Below the pieces are notes generated by a model that had not been told where the DNA came from, searched no databases, and worked only from the letters and a program-made list of their open reading frames with translations. Made by a program: the position numbers and the translations under genes. Positions 10,855 to 21,486 of a DNA stretch of 64,000 nucleotides are shown here, one piece after another. Source of the stretch: Enterobacter sp. Bisph1 (GTDB taxonomy: Bacteria; Pseudomonadota; Gammaproteobacteria; Enterobacterales; Enterobacteriaceae); assembly GCF_000814905.1 (NCBI RefSeq), contig NZ_JXAG01000049.1, positions 20,910 through 84,909 on the forward strand, written 5' to 3'. The first letter of the stretch is position 1. The number at the start of each line of letters is the position of its first letter.

Positions 10855-10912
10855 AAGTTTGACGGCAGGGATTTAAGCTGTTGGCTAAATAATTGTCATC
10901 AGTGGGGGAGAC

Positions 10913-11329
10913 ATGCTCGATAAACTCGATGCCGCACTTCGTTTCCAGCAAGAGGCGCTGAACCTGAGCGCTCAGCGTCAGGAAATTCTGTCGGCTAACA
11001 TCGCCAACGCCGATACCCCAGGGTATCAGGCACGCGATATCGATTTCGCCAGCGAATTAAAAAAAGTCATGGAGCGGGGTCGTGCTGAAGGTAGCGGCGT
11101 TTCGTTGGCCCTGACCTCTTCGCGCCATATTCCGGCGCAGGCGATGACCGCACCGTCTACGGATCTGCTGTACCGCATTCCCGATCAGCCGTCTATGGAT
11201 GGCAACACCGTGGATATGGATCGTGAACGTACGCAGTTCGCCGACAACAGCGTCAAATACCAGACCGGTTTAACCGTGCTGGGTGGGCAGATCAAAAGCA
11301 TGATGACTGTTCTGCAACAGGGGAACTAA
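10913..11329 (+). CDS. flgB: Flagellar proximal rod protein FlgB
   Basis: Component of the proximal rod at the base of the flagellum (138 aa, as in E. coli); secreted by the flagellar type III apparatus, so it has no signal peptide. The N-terminal rod motif [18 protein letters not shown] (about residues 29-46) is the usual family signature. First gene of the plus-strand hook/basal-body operon, preceded by GGGGGAG. It ends 4 bp before flgC. Confidence 0.96.
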   Translation: MLDKLDAALRFQQEALNLSAQRQEILSANIANADTPGYQARDIDFASELKKVMERGRAEGSGVSLALTSSRHIPAQAMTAPSTDLLYRIPDQPSMDGNTVDMDRERTQFADNSVKYQTGLTVLGGQIKSMMTVLQQGN

Positions 11330-11333
11330 GTAA

Positions 11334-11738
11334 ATGGCATTGCTGAATATTTTTGATGTCGCAGGCTCCGCGCTGACCGCGCAGTCCAAACGTTTGAACG
11401 TCGCCGCCAGTAACCTGGCGAACGCCGACAGCGTCACCGGACCCGACGGCCAGCCGTATCGCGCCAAGCAGGTGGTGTTCCAGGTAGATGCTGCGCCCGG
11501 ACAGGCGACCGGCGGCGTGAAAGTGGCTGATGTGGTGGAAAGCCAGGCACCGGACAAACTGGTTTACGAACCGGGTAACCCGCTGGCCGATGCCAGTGGC
11601 TACGTCAAGATGCCAAACGTTGATGTGGTCGGCGAGATGGTGAACACCATGTCCGCGTCCCGCAGCTATCAGGCAAACGTTGAAGTGCTTAATACCGTTA
11701 AGAGCATGATGCTCAAAACCCTCACGCTCGGCCAGTAA
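11334..11738 (+). CDS. flgC: Flagellar proximal rod protein FlgC
   Basis: Proximal rod component (134 aa, as in E. coli). The N-terminal [19 protein letters not shown] motif and the C-terminal [20 protein letters not shown] motif are the two axial-family helices that pack together in the rod. It lies 4 bp after flgB and 11 bp before flgD, so it is cotranscribed and probably translationally coupled. Confidence 0.96.
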   Translation: MALLNIFDVAGSALTAQSKRLNVAASNLANADSVTGPDGQPYRAKQVVFQVDAAPGQATGGVKVADVVESQAPDKLVYEPGNPLADASGYVKMPNVDVVGEMVNTMSASRSYQANVEVLNTVKSMMLKTLTLGQ

Positions 11739-11749
11739 AGGAGACGCGC

Positions 11750-12439
11750 ATGTCTATCGCCGTAAGATTGGATGACCCGACCAGTACCGGTGCATCCTCA
11801 TCGACCAGCAAAACCAGCACTACCAGCGCGACGGGGACCAACAGCGCCTCCGACCTGCAGGGGAGCTTTTTAACCCTTCTGGTTGCGCAGCTGAAAAACC
11901 AGGATCCCACCAACCCGCTGCAAAATAACGAATTGACCACGCAGCTTGCGCAAATCAGCACCGTCAGCGGGATTGAAAAACTGAACACCACGCTGGGTTC
12001 GATTTCCGGCCAGATCGACAACAGCCAGTCGCTGCAGGCGACGAGCCTGATCGGTCATGGCGTGATGATCCCAGGGCAAACCGTGCTGGTAGGTAAAGAA
12101 ACAAGCACCCCGTTTGGCGTTGAACTGACTCAGGCCGCTGACAAAGTGACCGCCACCGTGACCGACAAAAGCGGCACCGTGGTACGCACTATGGATATCG
12201 GCGGCTTAACAGCTGGCGTCCACACCTTTAGCTGGGACGGCAAACAAACAGATGGAACGGCGGCACCGGATGGCTCTTATAAAGTCACTATTGCTGCCAG
12301 CTCCGGTGCAACACAGCTGGTTGCGCAACCGCTGCAGTTTGCGATGGTGCAAGGTGTGACCCGCGGCGACAAAGGTAGCACCCTGGATTTAGGTACCTAC
12401 GGTACCACCACACTCGACGAAGTACGGCAGATTATCTAA
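11750..12439 (+). CDS. flgD: Flagellar hook capping/scaffolding protein FlgD
   Basis: Hook cap protein (229 aa, E. coli 231) that sits at the growing hook tip and lets FlgE subunits polymerise; it is removed when the hook is complete. The N-terminal conserved block (GSFLTLLVAQLKNQDPTNPLQNNELTTQLAQ, residues 35-65) is needed for capping. The C-terminal FlgD Ig/tudor-like region includes GVHTFSWDGKQTDGTAAPDGSY. The segment at residues 9-33 is low-complexity Ser/Thr. Confidence 0.95.
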   Translation: MSIAVRLDDPTSTGASSSTSKTSTTSATGTNSASDLQGSFLTLLVAQLKNQDPTNPLQNNELTTQLAQISTVSGIEKLNTTLGSISGQIDNSQSLQATSLIGHGVMIPGQTVLVGKETSTPFGVELTQAADKVTATVTDKSGTVVRTMDIGGLTAGVHTFSWDGKQTDGTAAPDGSYKVTIAASSGATQLVAQPLQFAMVQGVTRGDKGSTLDLGTYGTTTLDEVRQII

Positions 12440-12465
12440 GCCAAAACACTTATCAGGAGTAAGTC

Positions 12466-13743
12466 ATGGCCTTTTCACAAGCGGTCAGCGGCCTGAATGC
12501 TGCGGCCACCAACCTCGATGTCATTGGTAACAACATTGCCAACTCCGCCACCTATGGCTTTAAGTCCGGATCTGCGTCCTTCGCCGATATGTTTGCCGGT
12601 TCTAAAGTAGGTCTTGGCGTAAAAGTGGCAGGGATCACTCAGGACTTCGCCGATGGCACAACGACCAACACCGGTCGTGGTCTGGACGTGGCGATCAGCC
12701 AAAACGGTTTCTTTCGTATGACCGACAGCAACGGTTCTGTTTACTACAGCCGTAACGGTCAGTTCAAACTCGACGAAAACCGCAACCTGGTCAACATGCA
12801 GGGTATGCAGGTCACGGGTTATCCGGTAGCCGGTACGCCGCCAGCGGTGCTGACCGGTGCGAACCCGACGGCAATTACCATCCCGAATACCGTGATGTCC
12901 GCCCGTGCGACCACGACGGCGACCATGCCGATGAACCTGAACTCGACGGCCAGCATCCCAACGACAACACCGTTCAATCCGGCTAACTCGGACAGCTATA
13001 ACAAGAAAACCACCATCACTTCGTACGATAGCCTGGGTAACGAACACGCTATATATAGTTATTTTGTGAAAACCGCCGCTAATACATGGGATGTCTACAC
13101 CCAGGACTCCAGCGTAGCCGGTGCGAACTATCAAAAAGCAGCCCAGATGTCCTTCAGCTCTAACGGTACCCTCTCTTCGGTGACCAACTATAACGAAGTG
13201 CTGCCTGCGACCAACCCGCGTACCTGGACTCTGGCCGCAACGCCGAATGCCCAGCCGCAGATCGACATCGCGCTGCAGAGCCTGAACGGTTCCGCGGCCA
13301 GCAGCTACTCCCTGAGTTTCCTGAACTCGATGCAGCAGAACACCGGTAGCAGCGGCGCGGTCTCCGTCGATCAGGATGGTTTCCCGCCAGGATCGCTGGT
13401 GAGCTATGCCATCAACGATGACGGTACCGTGGTGGGTAGCTACTCGAACGAAAAAACGCAGCTGCTGGGGCAGATCGTGCTGGCGAACTTTGCCAACAAT
13501 GAAGGCCTGAAATCTGAAGGGAACAACGTCTGGTCTTCGACGACCTCTTCCGGCGTTGCGCTGCTTGGTACGGCGGGTTCCGGTAACTTCGGTAAGCTGA
13601 CGAACGGTGCGCTGGAAGCATCAAACGTGGATCTGAGTAAAGAACTGGTCAATATGATCGTCGCGCAGCGTAACTATCAGTCGAACGCGCAGACCATCAA
13701 AACCCAGGATCAGATCCTCAACACGCTGGTTAACCTGCGTTAA
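12466..13743 (+). CDS. flgE: Flagellar hook protein FlgE
   Basis: Structural subunit of the flexible hook joint. The N-terminal axial motif is NNIANSATYGFKSGSASF and the C-terminal one is NMIVAQRNYQSNAQTIKTQDQILNTLVNLR. At 425 aa it is clearly longer than the E. coli and Salmonella proteins (about 402-403). The extra length falls in the surface-exposed middle domains, rich in Thr, Asn and Ser. It has no signal peptide because it is exported by the flagellar type III system. AGGAGTAAGTC precedes the start; flgF follows after 20 bp. Confidence 0.95.
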   Translation: MAFSQAVSGLNAAATNLDVIGNNIANSATYGFKSGSASFADMFAGSKVGLGVKVAGITQDFADGTTTNTGRGLDVAISQNGFFRMTDSNGSVYYSRNGQFKLDENRNLVNMQGMQVTGYPVAGTPPAVLTGANPTAITIPNTVMSARATTTATMPMNLNSTASIPTTTPFNPANSDSYNKKTTITSYDSLGNEHAIYSYFVKTAANTWDVYTQDSSVAGANYQKAAQMSFSSNGTLSSVTNYNEVLPATNPRTWTLAATPNAQPQIDIALQSLNGSAASSYSLSFLNSMQQNTGSSGAVSVDQDGFPPGSLVSYAINDDGTVVGSYSNEKTQLLGQIVLANFANNEGLKSEGNNVWSSTTSSGVALLGTAGSGNFGKLTNGALEASNVDLSKELVNMIVAQRNYQSNAQTIKTQDQILNTLVNLR

Positions 13744-13763
13744 TTGTCTGACGGGATGGCTTA

Positions 13764-14519
13764 ATGGATCACGCAATATATACCGCGATGGGCGCTGCCA
13801 GCCAGACGCTGAATCAGCAGGCTGTCACCGCCAGCAACCTCGCAAACGCCTCCACGCCCGGTTTTCGCGCGCAGCTCAACGCGCTGCGCGCGGTGCCGGT
13901 ACAAGGCCTGTCGCTGCCGACCCGTACGCTGGTGGTGGCATCTACCCCCGGTGCCGATATGACACCGGGTCAACTGGATTACACTTCGCGCCCGCTTGAC
14001 GTTGCGCTGCAGCAGGACGGCTGGCTGGCGGTGCAGACGGCGGACGGCACCGAAGGGTATACCCGAAACGGTAATATCCAGGTGACGCCGACGGGGCAGT
14101 TGACCATTCAGGGGCATCCGGTAATGGGCGACGGCGGTCCGATTTCGGTGCCGGAAGGTTCGCAAATCACCATTGCCGCTGACGGCACTATCTCTGCGCT
14201 GACCCCTGGCGACCCGGCGAACACTATCGCCCCGGTCGGTAAGCTGAAGCTGGTGAAGGCGAATGCGCAGGAAGTGGTACGTGGCGATGACGGCTTTTTC
14301 CGTCTGAACCAGACCGCTCAAGCAACGCGCGGTACGACATTGCAGGACGATCCTACAATCCGTGTAATGTCCGGCGTGCTGGAAGGCAGTAACGTCAAGC
14401 CGGTCGAAGCGATGACCGACATGATCGCCAGCGCCCGTCGTTTCGAAATGCAGATGAAAGTTATCAGCAACGTCGACGACAACGCGCAGCGCGCCAACCA
14501 ATTGCTGTCAATGGGCTAA
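13764..14519 (+). CDS. flgF: Flagellar proximal rod protein FlgF
   Basis: Rod component (251 aa, as in E. coli). The N-terminal axial motif ASNLANASTPGFRAQLNALR and the C-terminal MTDMIASARRFEMQMKVISNVDDNAQRANQLLSMG are conserved. FlgF and FlgG are paralogues that build the rod in sequence. It lies 20 bp after flgE and 16 bp before flgG in one operon. Confidence 0.96.
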   Translation: MDHAIYTAMGAASQTLNQQAVTASNLANASTPGFRAQLNALRAVPVQGLSLPTRTLVVASTPGADMTPGQLDYTSRPLDVALQQDGWLAVQTADGTEGYTRNGNIQVTPTGQLTIQGHPVMGDGGPISVPEGSQITIAADGTISALTPGDPANTIAPVGKLKLVKANAQEVVRGDDGFFRLNQTAQATRGTTLQDDPTIRVMSGVLEGSNVKPVEAMTDMIASARRFEMQMKVISNVDDNAQRANQLLSMG

Positions 14520-14523
14520 TTAA

Positions 14524-15318
<795 letters not shown>

Positions 15319-15375
15319 GGCGTTATCCGGTGCGGTAAATGCCGCACCGGAACCCTGATTTCGAAGATGAATGCA

Positions 15376-16074
15376 ATGCAAAAATACGCCGTGCGCAGCT
15401 ATCCGATTGTGACTTTAGTGGTACTCACCCTGACGGGATGTGCCTGGGTTCCATCAACACCGCTGGTTCAGGGAGCGACCACCGCTCAACCGATTCCGGG
15501 ACCGGTGCCGGTGGTCAATGGCTCGATTTATCAAACTGCGCAGCCGATCAATTACGGCTATCAGCCGCTGTTTGAAGATCGCCGTCCACGTAACGTGGGC
15601 GATACCTTGACGATTGTGCTGCAGGAAAACGTCAGCGCAAGCAAGAGTTCGTCGGCTAACGCCAGCCGCGACAGCAAGGCTAAATTCGGCATGGATACCA
15701 CGCCGCGCTACCTCGAAGGTCTGTTCGGTAATGCCAAAGCCGATATTGAAGCGTCCGGCGGCAACAACTTTAACGGCAAAGGCGGCGCCAATGCCAGCAA
15801 CACCTTTAGCGGCACGTTGACCGTTACGGTCGATCAGGTGCTGATCAATGGCAATTTACATGTGGTGGGTGAAAAACAGATCGCCATCAACCAGGGCACT
15901 GAATTCATCCGCTTCTCGGGGGTTGTGAACCCACGCACTATCAGCGGCAGCAACACCGTACCGTCCACCCAGGTGGCGGACGCGCGTATCGAGTATGTCG
16001 GCAACGGCTATATCAACGAAGCGCAGAATATGGGCTGGCTGCAACGTTTCTTCCTCAACTTATCGCCGATGTAA
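15376..16074 (+). CDS. flgH: Flagellar L-ring lipoprotein FlgH
   Basis: Outer-membrane L-ring subunit (232 aa, as in E. coli), exported by Sec and lipid-modified at Cys22 (lipobox LTGC). The mature part is highly conserved ([31 protein letters not shown] and the C-terminus [15 protein letters not shown]). Two in-frame ATGs exist, 15367 and 15376. The second gives the E. coli length and better spacing from GAAG, so it is preferred. flgI follows after 12 bp. Confidence 0.95.
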   Translation: MQKYAVRSYPIVTLVVLTLTGCAWVPSTPLVQGATTAQPIPGPVPVVNGSIYQTAQPINYGYQPLFEDRRPRNVGDTLTIVLQENVSASKSSSANASRDSKAKFGMDTTPRYLEGLFGNAKADIEASGGNNFNGKGGANASNTFSGTLTVTVDQVLINGNLHVVGEKQIAINQGTEFIRFSGVVNPRTISGSNTVPSTQVADARIEYVGNGYINEAQNMGWLQRFFLNLSPM

Positions 16075-16086
16075 CCGGGGTGAATT

Positions 16087-17184
16087 ATGTTTAAGATTTT
16101 GACTGGCATCGTGTTAGCGCTGGTGGCGACTTTCGCCCAGGCTGACCGTATCCGGGATCTCACCAGTGTACAGGGCGTACGTGAAAACTCCTTAATTGGC
16201 TATGGACTGGTGGTGGGCCTGGACGGTACAGGCGACCAGACCACCCAGACGCCATTTACCACACAAACCTTAAATAACATGTTGTCGCAGATGGGGATCA
16301 CCGTTCCTACCGGCACCAATATGCAGTTAAAGAACGTGGCGGCGGTAATGGTAACCGCGCAGTTCCCGGCCTTTGCCCGCCAGGGGCAAACCATCGATGT
16401 GGTGGTTTCCTCGATGGGTAACGCGAAAAGCCTGCGCGGCGGTACGCTGCTGATGACGCCGCTGAAAGGCGTCGATAGCCAGGTCTACGCGTTGGCGCAG
16501 GGTAACATTCTGGTCGGCGGCGCGGGCGCGTCCGCCGGCGGTAGCAGCGTGCAGGTCAACCAGCTTAACGGTGGCCGCATCACCAACGGCGCGGTAATTG
16601 AGCGCGAGCTGCCGACCCAGTTCGGCGCAGGTAACACCCTTAACCTGCAGTTGAATCAGGAAGACTTCACCATGGCACAGCAAATCGCCGATACCATTAA
16701 CCGCAATCGCGGCTATGGCAGCGCTACCGCGCTGGATGCGCGTACCGTACAGGTGCGTGTTTCCAGCGGCAGCAGCTCGCAGGTGCGTTTACTGGCCGAT
16801 ATTCAGAATATGGAAGTGGGCGTTACCCAGCAGGATGCGAAAGTGATTATCAATTCGCGTACCGGCTCGGTGGTAATGAACCGCGAAGTGGCGCTGGATA
16901 ACTGTGCTATTGCTCAGGGCAACCTGTCGGTGACGGTCAGCCAGCAGGCGAACGTCAGCCAGCCGAATACGCCATTTGGCGGCGGCCAAACGGTGGTCAC
17001 GCCACAAACACAAATCGATTTACGCCAGAGCGGCGGCTCGCTGCAAAGCGTGCGCTCCAGCGCCAACCTCAATAGCGTAGTGCGCGCACTCAACGCTCTT
17101 GGCGCCTCGCCGATGGAACTGATGTCCATTCTGCAGGCGATGCAAACCGCAGGCTGCCTGCGTGCGAAAGTGGAGGTCATCTAA
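16087..17184 (+). CDS. flgI: Flagellar P-ring protein FlgI
   Basis: Periplasmic P-ring subunit (365 aa, as in E. coli), which surrounds the rod within the peptidoglycan layer. Residues 1-19 are a Sec signal peptide ending FAQA, before [13 protein letters not shown]. The two cysteines that form the stabilising disulfide in the family are visible (ALDNCAIAQ and TAGCLRAK). The stop overlaps the flgJ start by one base (TAATG), indicating coupling. Confidence 0.97.
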   Translation: MFKILTGIVLALVATFAQADRIRDLTSVQGVRENSLIGYGLVVGLDGTGDQTTQTPFTTQTLNNMLSQMGITVPTGTNMQLKNVAAVMVTAQFPAFARQGQTIDVVVSSMGNAKSLRGGTLLMTPLKGVDSQVYALAQGNILVGGAGASAGGSSVQVNQLNGGRITNGAVIERELPTQFGAGNTLNLQLNQEDFTMAQQIADTINRNRGYGSATALDARTVQVRVSSGSSSQVRLLADIQNMEVGVTQQDAKVIINSRTGSVVMNREVALDNCAIAQGNLSVTVSQQANVSQPNTPFGGGQTVVTPQTQIDLRQSGGSLQSVRSSANLNSVVRALNALGASPMELMSILQAMQTAGCLRAKVEVI

Positions 17185-18140
17185 TGCTGACGGATAGCCG
17201 ATTGTTGAACAGCGCGGCATGGGACGCGCAATCATTGAATGAACTGAAGTCGCAAACCCGACAGGATCCCGGCGCGAACCTGCGCCCGGTGGCCCGTCAG
17301 ATGGAAGGGATGTTCGTGCAAATGATGCTGAAAAGCATGCGCGAAGCCCTGCCGAAGGACGGGATTTTCAGCAGTGATTCAACGCGGCTATACACCAGTA
17401 TGTATGATCAACAAATTGCCCAACAGATGACGGCCGGTAAGGGTCTGGGGCTGGCGGATATGATGGTGAAACAGATGGCCGGCGATCAAACGCCGGTCGA
17501 CCCTGCCGATCAGATGCAGCAGGTGCCGATGAAGCTCCCGCTGGAAACCGTCACCAGTTATCAAAATCAGGCGCTGACGCAGCTGGTACGTAAAGCGATG
17601 CCTAAAGCGCCGGACGACAGCGACGAGCCGTTAACCGGCGACAGCAAAGACTTCCTGGCGCAGCTCTCTCTGCCCGCGCGGCTTGCCAGCCAGCAGAGCG
17701 GTGTACCGCACCATCTTATTCTGGCGCAAGCGGCGCTGGAATCCGGCTGGGGCCAGCGGCAGATCCCGCGTGAAAACGGTGAGCCGAGCTTTAACATTTT
17801 TGGTGTGAAAGCCACTCCCGGCTGGAAAGGGCCGACCACGGAAATCACCACCACGGAATATGAGAACGGTGAAGCGGTAAAAGTGAAAGCTAAATTCCGC
17901 GTCTACAGCTCCTATCTGGAAGCGCTTTCTGATTACGTCGGCATGCTGACGCGCAATAAACGCTATGCGGCGGTCACCACCGCTGCGACGGCGGAGCAGG
18001 GCGCACAGGCATTGCAGAATGCGGGTTACGCCACCGATCCACACTACGCGCGTAAGTTAACAAGCATGATCCAGCAGCTCAAATCGATGGGCGAAAAAGT
18101 CAGCAAAGCGTATAGCACGGATACACAAAATCTGTTCTGA
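17184..18140 (+). CDS. flgJ: Peptidoglycan hydrolase / rod assembly protein FlgJ
   Basis: Bifunctional protein (318 aa, E. coli 313). The N-terminal part caps the growing rod (VARQMEGMFVQMMLKSMREALPKDGI). The C-terminal glucosaminidase-type domain, from about residue 155, cuts peptidoglycan so the rod can pass. The catalytic region reads LILAQAALESGWGQRQIP. It is secreted by the flagellar export system and has no signal peptide. It ends the flgB operon; 75 bp with a sigma-28 promoter separate it from flgK. Confidence 0.95.
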   Translation: MLTDSRLLNSAAWDAQSLNELKSQTRQDPGANLRPVARQMEGMFVQMMLKSMREALPKDGIFSSDSTRLYTSMYDQQIAQQMTAGKGLGLADMMVKQMAGDQTPVDPADQMQQVPMKLPLETVTSYQNQALTQLVRKAMPKAPDDSDEPLTGDSKDFLAQLSLPARLASQQSGVPHHLILAQAALESGWGQRQIPRENGEPSFNIFGVKATPGWKGPTTEITTTEYENGEAVKVKAKFRVYSSYLEALSDYVGMLTRNKRYAAVTTAATAEQGAQALQNAGYATDPHYARKLTSMIQQLKSMGEKVSKAYSTDTQNLF

Positions 18141-18146
18141 AAGCAC

Positions 18147-18173
18147 TCAAGTTTCCTCCTGGGTTGCCGATAA
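18147..18173 (+). promoter_or_regulatory. Sigma-28 (FliA) promoter of flgKL
   Basis: TCAAGTTT, 11 bp, GCCGATAA. The -35 element matches 7 of 8 and the -10 element is perfect with ideal spacing. It lies in the flgJ-flgK gap, where E. coli and Salmonella also place a class 3 promoter. Confidence 0.92.
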
Positions 18174-18215
18174 TTATCAACAGGACTCATGTCTGAAAGT
18201 GTATAAGGAACCTCC

Positions 18216-19865
18216 ATGTCCAGTTTGATTAATAGCGCCATGAGCGGGCTTGGCGCCGCTCAGGCCGCGCTAAGTACCGCCAGTAATAACATCGCCAGTT
18301 ATAACGTCGCGGGCTATACCCGCCAGACCACGGTGTTGACTGCGGGCAACAGTACCCTGACCGGCGGCGGCTGGGTTGGCAATGGTGTAGTCGTTTCCGG
18401 CGTTCAGCGTGAGTATGACGCCTTTATTACCAATCAGCTGCGTGCGGCAGAAAACCAGAACAGCGGTCTGACCACGCGCTATCAGCAGATGTCAAAAATT
18501 GACGATGTGCTGTCAGATACTACCCACTCGCTGTCGACCAGCCTGCAGAGTTTCTTCTCCAGCATGCAAACGCTGGTGAGTAACGCTTCTGACCCGTCAT
18601 CACGTCAGGCGTTGCTGGGTAAGGCTGATGGGCTGGTAAACCAGTTCAAGGTGGCCGATCAGTATCTGCGCGATCAGGATAAACAGGTTAATCTGTCCAT
18701 CTCCTCAAGTGTTGACCAGATCAACAACTACTCGTCGCAGATTGCCAACCTTAACGAACAAATTTCTCGTCTCACCGCAGTAGGTGGCGGCTCGTCGCCG
18801 AACGACCTGCTCGATCAGCGCGATCAGTTAGTCAGCCAGTTGAACAAAATCGTTGGCGTGGAAGTGAACGTCCAGGACGGTAACACCTATAACATCAGCA
18901 TGGGTGACGGTTACACGCTGGTTCAGGGCGGCGATGCGCGCCAGCTGGCCGCGGTGCAGTCCAGTGCTGATCCGGCACGTACCGCCGTGGCGTACGTTGA
19001 TAAAATTGCCGGTAATATTGAGATCCCGGAAAAGCAGATCACCACCGGTTCACTGGGCGGGCTGCTGACGTTCCGTTCACAGGATCTGGATCTGGCGCGC
19101 AATAAGCTTGGACAAATGGCGCAGAGCTTTGCGGATTCGTTTAACAAGCAACATACCCAGGGGTATGACGCCAATGGCGATCAAGGCGGCCAGTTCTTTA
19201 CCATCGGTGCGCCTTCCACCACCAGCAACAGCAAAAATACCGGCGATGCGGTGCTAACAGCCTCCGTGACCACCAGTTCTGCGGTGCAGGCGACTGACTA
19301 CAAAGTCGCCTTTGACGGTACCAACTGGAATGTGACCCGCCTGTCCAATAACACCTCTTTCGCCGTGACGCCGGATACCACCGACGGTTCGTTGAATTTC
19401 GACGGTCTGAAGGTGAGCATCAGCGGAACCACCGGCGCGAAAGCCAACGACAGTTTTACCGTTCGTCCGGTTAGCAACGCGATCGTCAATATGAGCGTGG
19501 CAGTAACGGATGAATCGAAAATCGCCATGGCTGCTGTCGCCAACGCCGGTGCGAGCGATAACCGCAACGGCCAGGCGATGTTGAACCTGCAAAGTGCCAA
19601 AGTCGTTGGCGGCAACAAAACCTTTAACGACGCCTATGCCACGCTGGTAAGCGATGTAGGTAACAAAACCTCAACGCTGAAAACCAGCACTACCACGCAG
19701 ACCAACGTTGTCACGCAGTTGACCAAGCAACAGCAGTCGATCTCCGGGGTTAACCTTGATGAAGAGTACGGCAACCTGCAGCGTTATCAGCAATATTACC
19801 TGGCGAATGCTCAGGTTTTACAGACTGCGGGCACGCTGTTTAACGCGCTGTTGGGAATTCGTTAA
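18216..19865 (+). CDS. flgK: Hook-filament junction protein 1 FlgK (HAP1)
   Basis: First junction protein between hook and filament (549 aa, E. coli 547), exported with the help of FlgN. The N-terminal motif is SNNIASYNVAGYTRQTTVL and the C-terminal coil is DEEYGNLQRYQQYYLANAQVLQTAGTLFNALLGIR. The middle (about residues 330-440) is variable and Thr/Ser/Asn-rich. AAGGAACC precedes the start. The sigma-28 promoter upstream supports late expression; flgL follows after 14 bp. Confidence 0.96.
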   Translation: MSSLINSAMSGLGAAQAALSTASNNIASYNVAGYTRQTTVLTAGNSTLTGGGWVGNGVVVSGVQREYDAFITNQLRAAENQNSGLTTRYQQMSKIDDVLSDTTHSLSTSLQSFFSSMQTLVSNASDPSSRQALLGKADGLVNQFKVADQYLRDQDKQVNLSISSSVDQINNYSSQIANLNEQISRLTAVGGGSSPNDLLDQRDQLVSQLNKIVGVEVNVQDGNTYNISMGDGYTLVQGGDARQLAAVQSSADPARTAVAYVDKIAGNIEIPEKQITTGSLGGLLTFRSQDLDLARNKLGQMAQSFADSFNKQHTQGYDANGDQGGQFFTIGAPSTTSNSKNTGDAVLTASVTTSSAVQATDYKVAFDGTNWNVTRLSNNTSFAVTPDTTDGSLNFDGLKVSISGTTGAKANDSFTVRPVSNAIVNMSVAVTDESKIAMAAVANAGASDNRNGQAMLNLQSAKVVGGNKTFNDAYATLVSDVGNKTSTLKTSTTTQTNVVTQLTKQQQSISGVNLDEEYGNLQRYQQYYLANAQVLQTAGTLFNALLGIR

Positions 19866-19879
19866 GTAAGAGGTGAGTG

Positions 19880-20848
19880 ATGCGTATCAGCACACAGATG
19901 ATGTATGACCAAAGCATGCGCGGCGTGACCAACTCACAGAGTAAGTGGTTGGACTACGGTCAGCAGATGTCGACGGGGCAGAAAGTTAACCGCCCGTCCG
20001 ACGACCCGATTGCCGCGTCGCAGGCAGTCGTGATTTCTCAGGCGCAGGCGCAGAACGATCAGTATGCGACAGCGCGTACCTTTGCCACGCAGAAAGTGTC
20101 GCTGGAAGAGAGTGTGTTGCAGCAGGTGACGACGGCGATTACCGGCGCGCAGGGAACCATTGTTAAAGCAGGTAACGGTGCGTTGAGTGATGATGACCGT
20201 GCATCTTTGGCGACCGAATTGCAGGGCTATCGCGATCAGTTGTTGAACCTGGCGAACAGTACCGACGGTAACGGGCGCTACATTTTTGCCGGCTATAAGA
20301 CACAAAGCGCGCCGTATAATGCCAGTGGCGTCTACAGCGGCGGCAACCAGGCGATTTCTCAGCAGGTTGATGCCTCGCGTACCATGGTTATTGCTCATAC
20401 GGGCGATGAGGTGTTTAACCACATCAGCAGTAATGCGACGCTGGAACCTATTGATCCTGCGACCAACCTGCCGGGCACGCCGGAAACCAATCTGTTCAAA
20501 ATGCTGGATACGGCCATTACCGCCCTGAAAAATCCGGTCGCAGGTAATGAAACCGCGCAGGCGGCGGCACGCGCGGTGATTGATAAAACCAGCCGTGGCC
20601 TCGGCAACTCCCTCAACAACGTCTCGACGGTACGTGCTGAACTGGGTACGCAGTTGAACGAGCTGGACACGCTGGATGCTCTCGGTGATGACCGCGGGGT
20701 CGCGCTGAAGCAGCAGAAGAGCGAATTGATTGATGTGGACTGGAACTCGGTGATTTCGTCTTATACTATGCAACAAGCTGCGCTGCAGGCGTCCTACAAA
20801 GCATTTACCGATATGCAGGGCCTGTCGTTGTTCCAGATGAATCGATAA
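19880..20848 (+). CDS. flgL: Hook-filament junction protein 3 FlgL (HAP3)
   Basis: Second junction protein (322 aa, E. coli 317), which links FlgK to the flagellin filament. The flagellin-like N-terminus (MRISTQMMYDQSM, and STGQKVNRPSDDPIAASQAV) is conserved, as is the helical C-terminus (ISSYTMQQAALQASYKAFTDMQGLSLFQMNR). The ATG at 19880, preceded by AGAGGTGA, is preferred to the adjacent GTG at 19877. A strong terminator follows; after it the gene order departs from E. coli. Confidence 0.95.
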   Translation: MRISTQMMYDQSMRGVTNSQSKWLDYGQQMSTGQKVNRPSDDPIAASQAVVISQAQAQNDQYATARTFATQKVSLEESVLQQVTTAITGAQGTIVKAGNGALSDDDRASLATELQGYRDQLLNLANSTDGNGRYIFAGYKTQSAPYNASGVYSGGNQAISQQVDASRTMVIAHTGDEVFNHISSNATLEPIDPATNLPGTPETNLFKMLDTAITALKNPVAGNETAQAAARAVIDKTSRGLGNSLNNVSTVRAELGTQLNELDTLDALGDDRGVALKQQKSELIDVDWNSVISSYTMQQAALQASYKAFTDMQGLSLFQMNR

Positions 20849-20892
20849 CATTTTCATTTTGGGCATGTCTTGAAACTGGGCATGTTCGCTAT

Positions 20893-20927
20893 GCCCGCTC
20901 CATCACTCCGGAGCGGGCTTTTTTTTT
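20893..20927 (+). terminator. Intrinsic terminator of the flagellar operon
   Basis: GCCCGCTCC-ATCACTCC-GGAGCGGGC with a 9-bp stem is followed by nine T residues. It lies 44 bp after flgL. Confidence 0.95.
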
Positions 20928-21486
20928 ACCGGGGAATGCGTTTTTATCTTCCCGGATAACGAGCTTGCAACCGGTTGAAGAGCTTGCATCACAGCCTGCG
21001 CTACCAAAGCTGAAGACATAGCCAGTACCGTAATTTATCCCTTAAGCGCCTTTTCTGAACGCATTATCATTTCTACATCGACAACAAATACATCTCTATT
21101 ATGAATTTCTAACGTTTTCTGTTAGTTAAGCAGCCATGCGCCAACTTTCCATTTTTAAGGAAAATGGCATTGTATTCGGTGAGGTAAGAATCGCCGAAAA
21201 CAAGCAATCCTTCTGGATGATGATATAACGCCTCTACTTTGCCGCCAGGCTACACGCCCAGCAGGGGCATTAACGTCATTATCCTGCGAAAAAAAGCACT
21301 GCGATGGGGCGAGGAACTGTCTGTTTGCTAAAGCGGGGGGGTATTTTCCAATGCGCATTAAACAGATTACCACCGTGCAAAGTATTGAAGAGGTTGTGAC
21401 ATAGATCGACGTATAACCGTTACTTAAGTTCATAAGCCAAATGATAGAATTTGATAAGTAACTGACTTTACGGAGGGAAGTTAGGA
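20928..21486 (+). other. Non-coding or decayed segment between flgL and the accessory genes
   Basis: About 560 bp without a convincing gene. Short open stretches exist: a 30-codon frame from ATG 21136 (starting MRQLSIFKENGIVFGEV) that ends at TAA 21226-21228, and an overlapping open run in another frame ending in TAG near 21404. Neither has a ribosome site or a family I recognise. They could be remnants of a lost gene. An inverted repeat CTAAC-GTTTTCT-GTTAG lies near 21108-21124. Confidence 0.35.

Noticed and set aside
10886..10893. Sigma-28 promoter for flgB
   Set aside because: No GCCGATAA-like -10 with correctly spaced -35 could be found; an FlhDC-dependent sigma-70 promoter fits better.
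13761..14501. 246-codon frame antisense to flgF
   Set aside because: Same reasoning: a His/Arg-rich mirror of a conserved rod gene.
19934..20866. 310-codon frame antisense to flgL
   Set aside because: Arg/His-rich shadow of a conserved gene, with no start signal.
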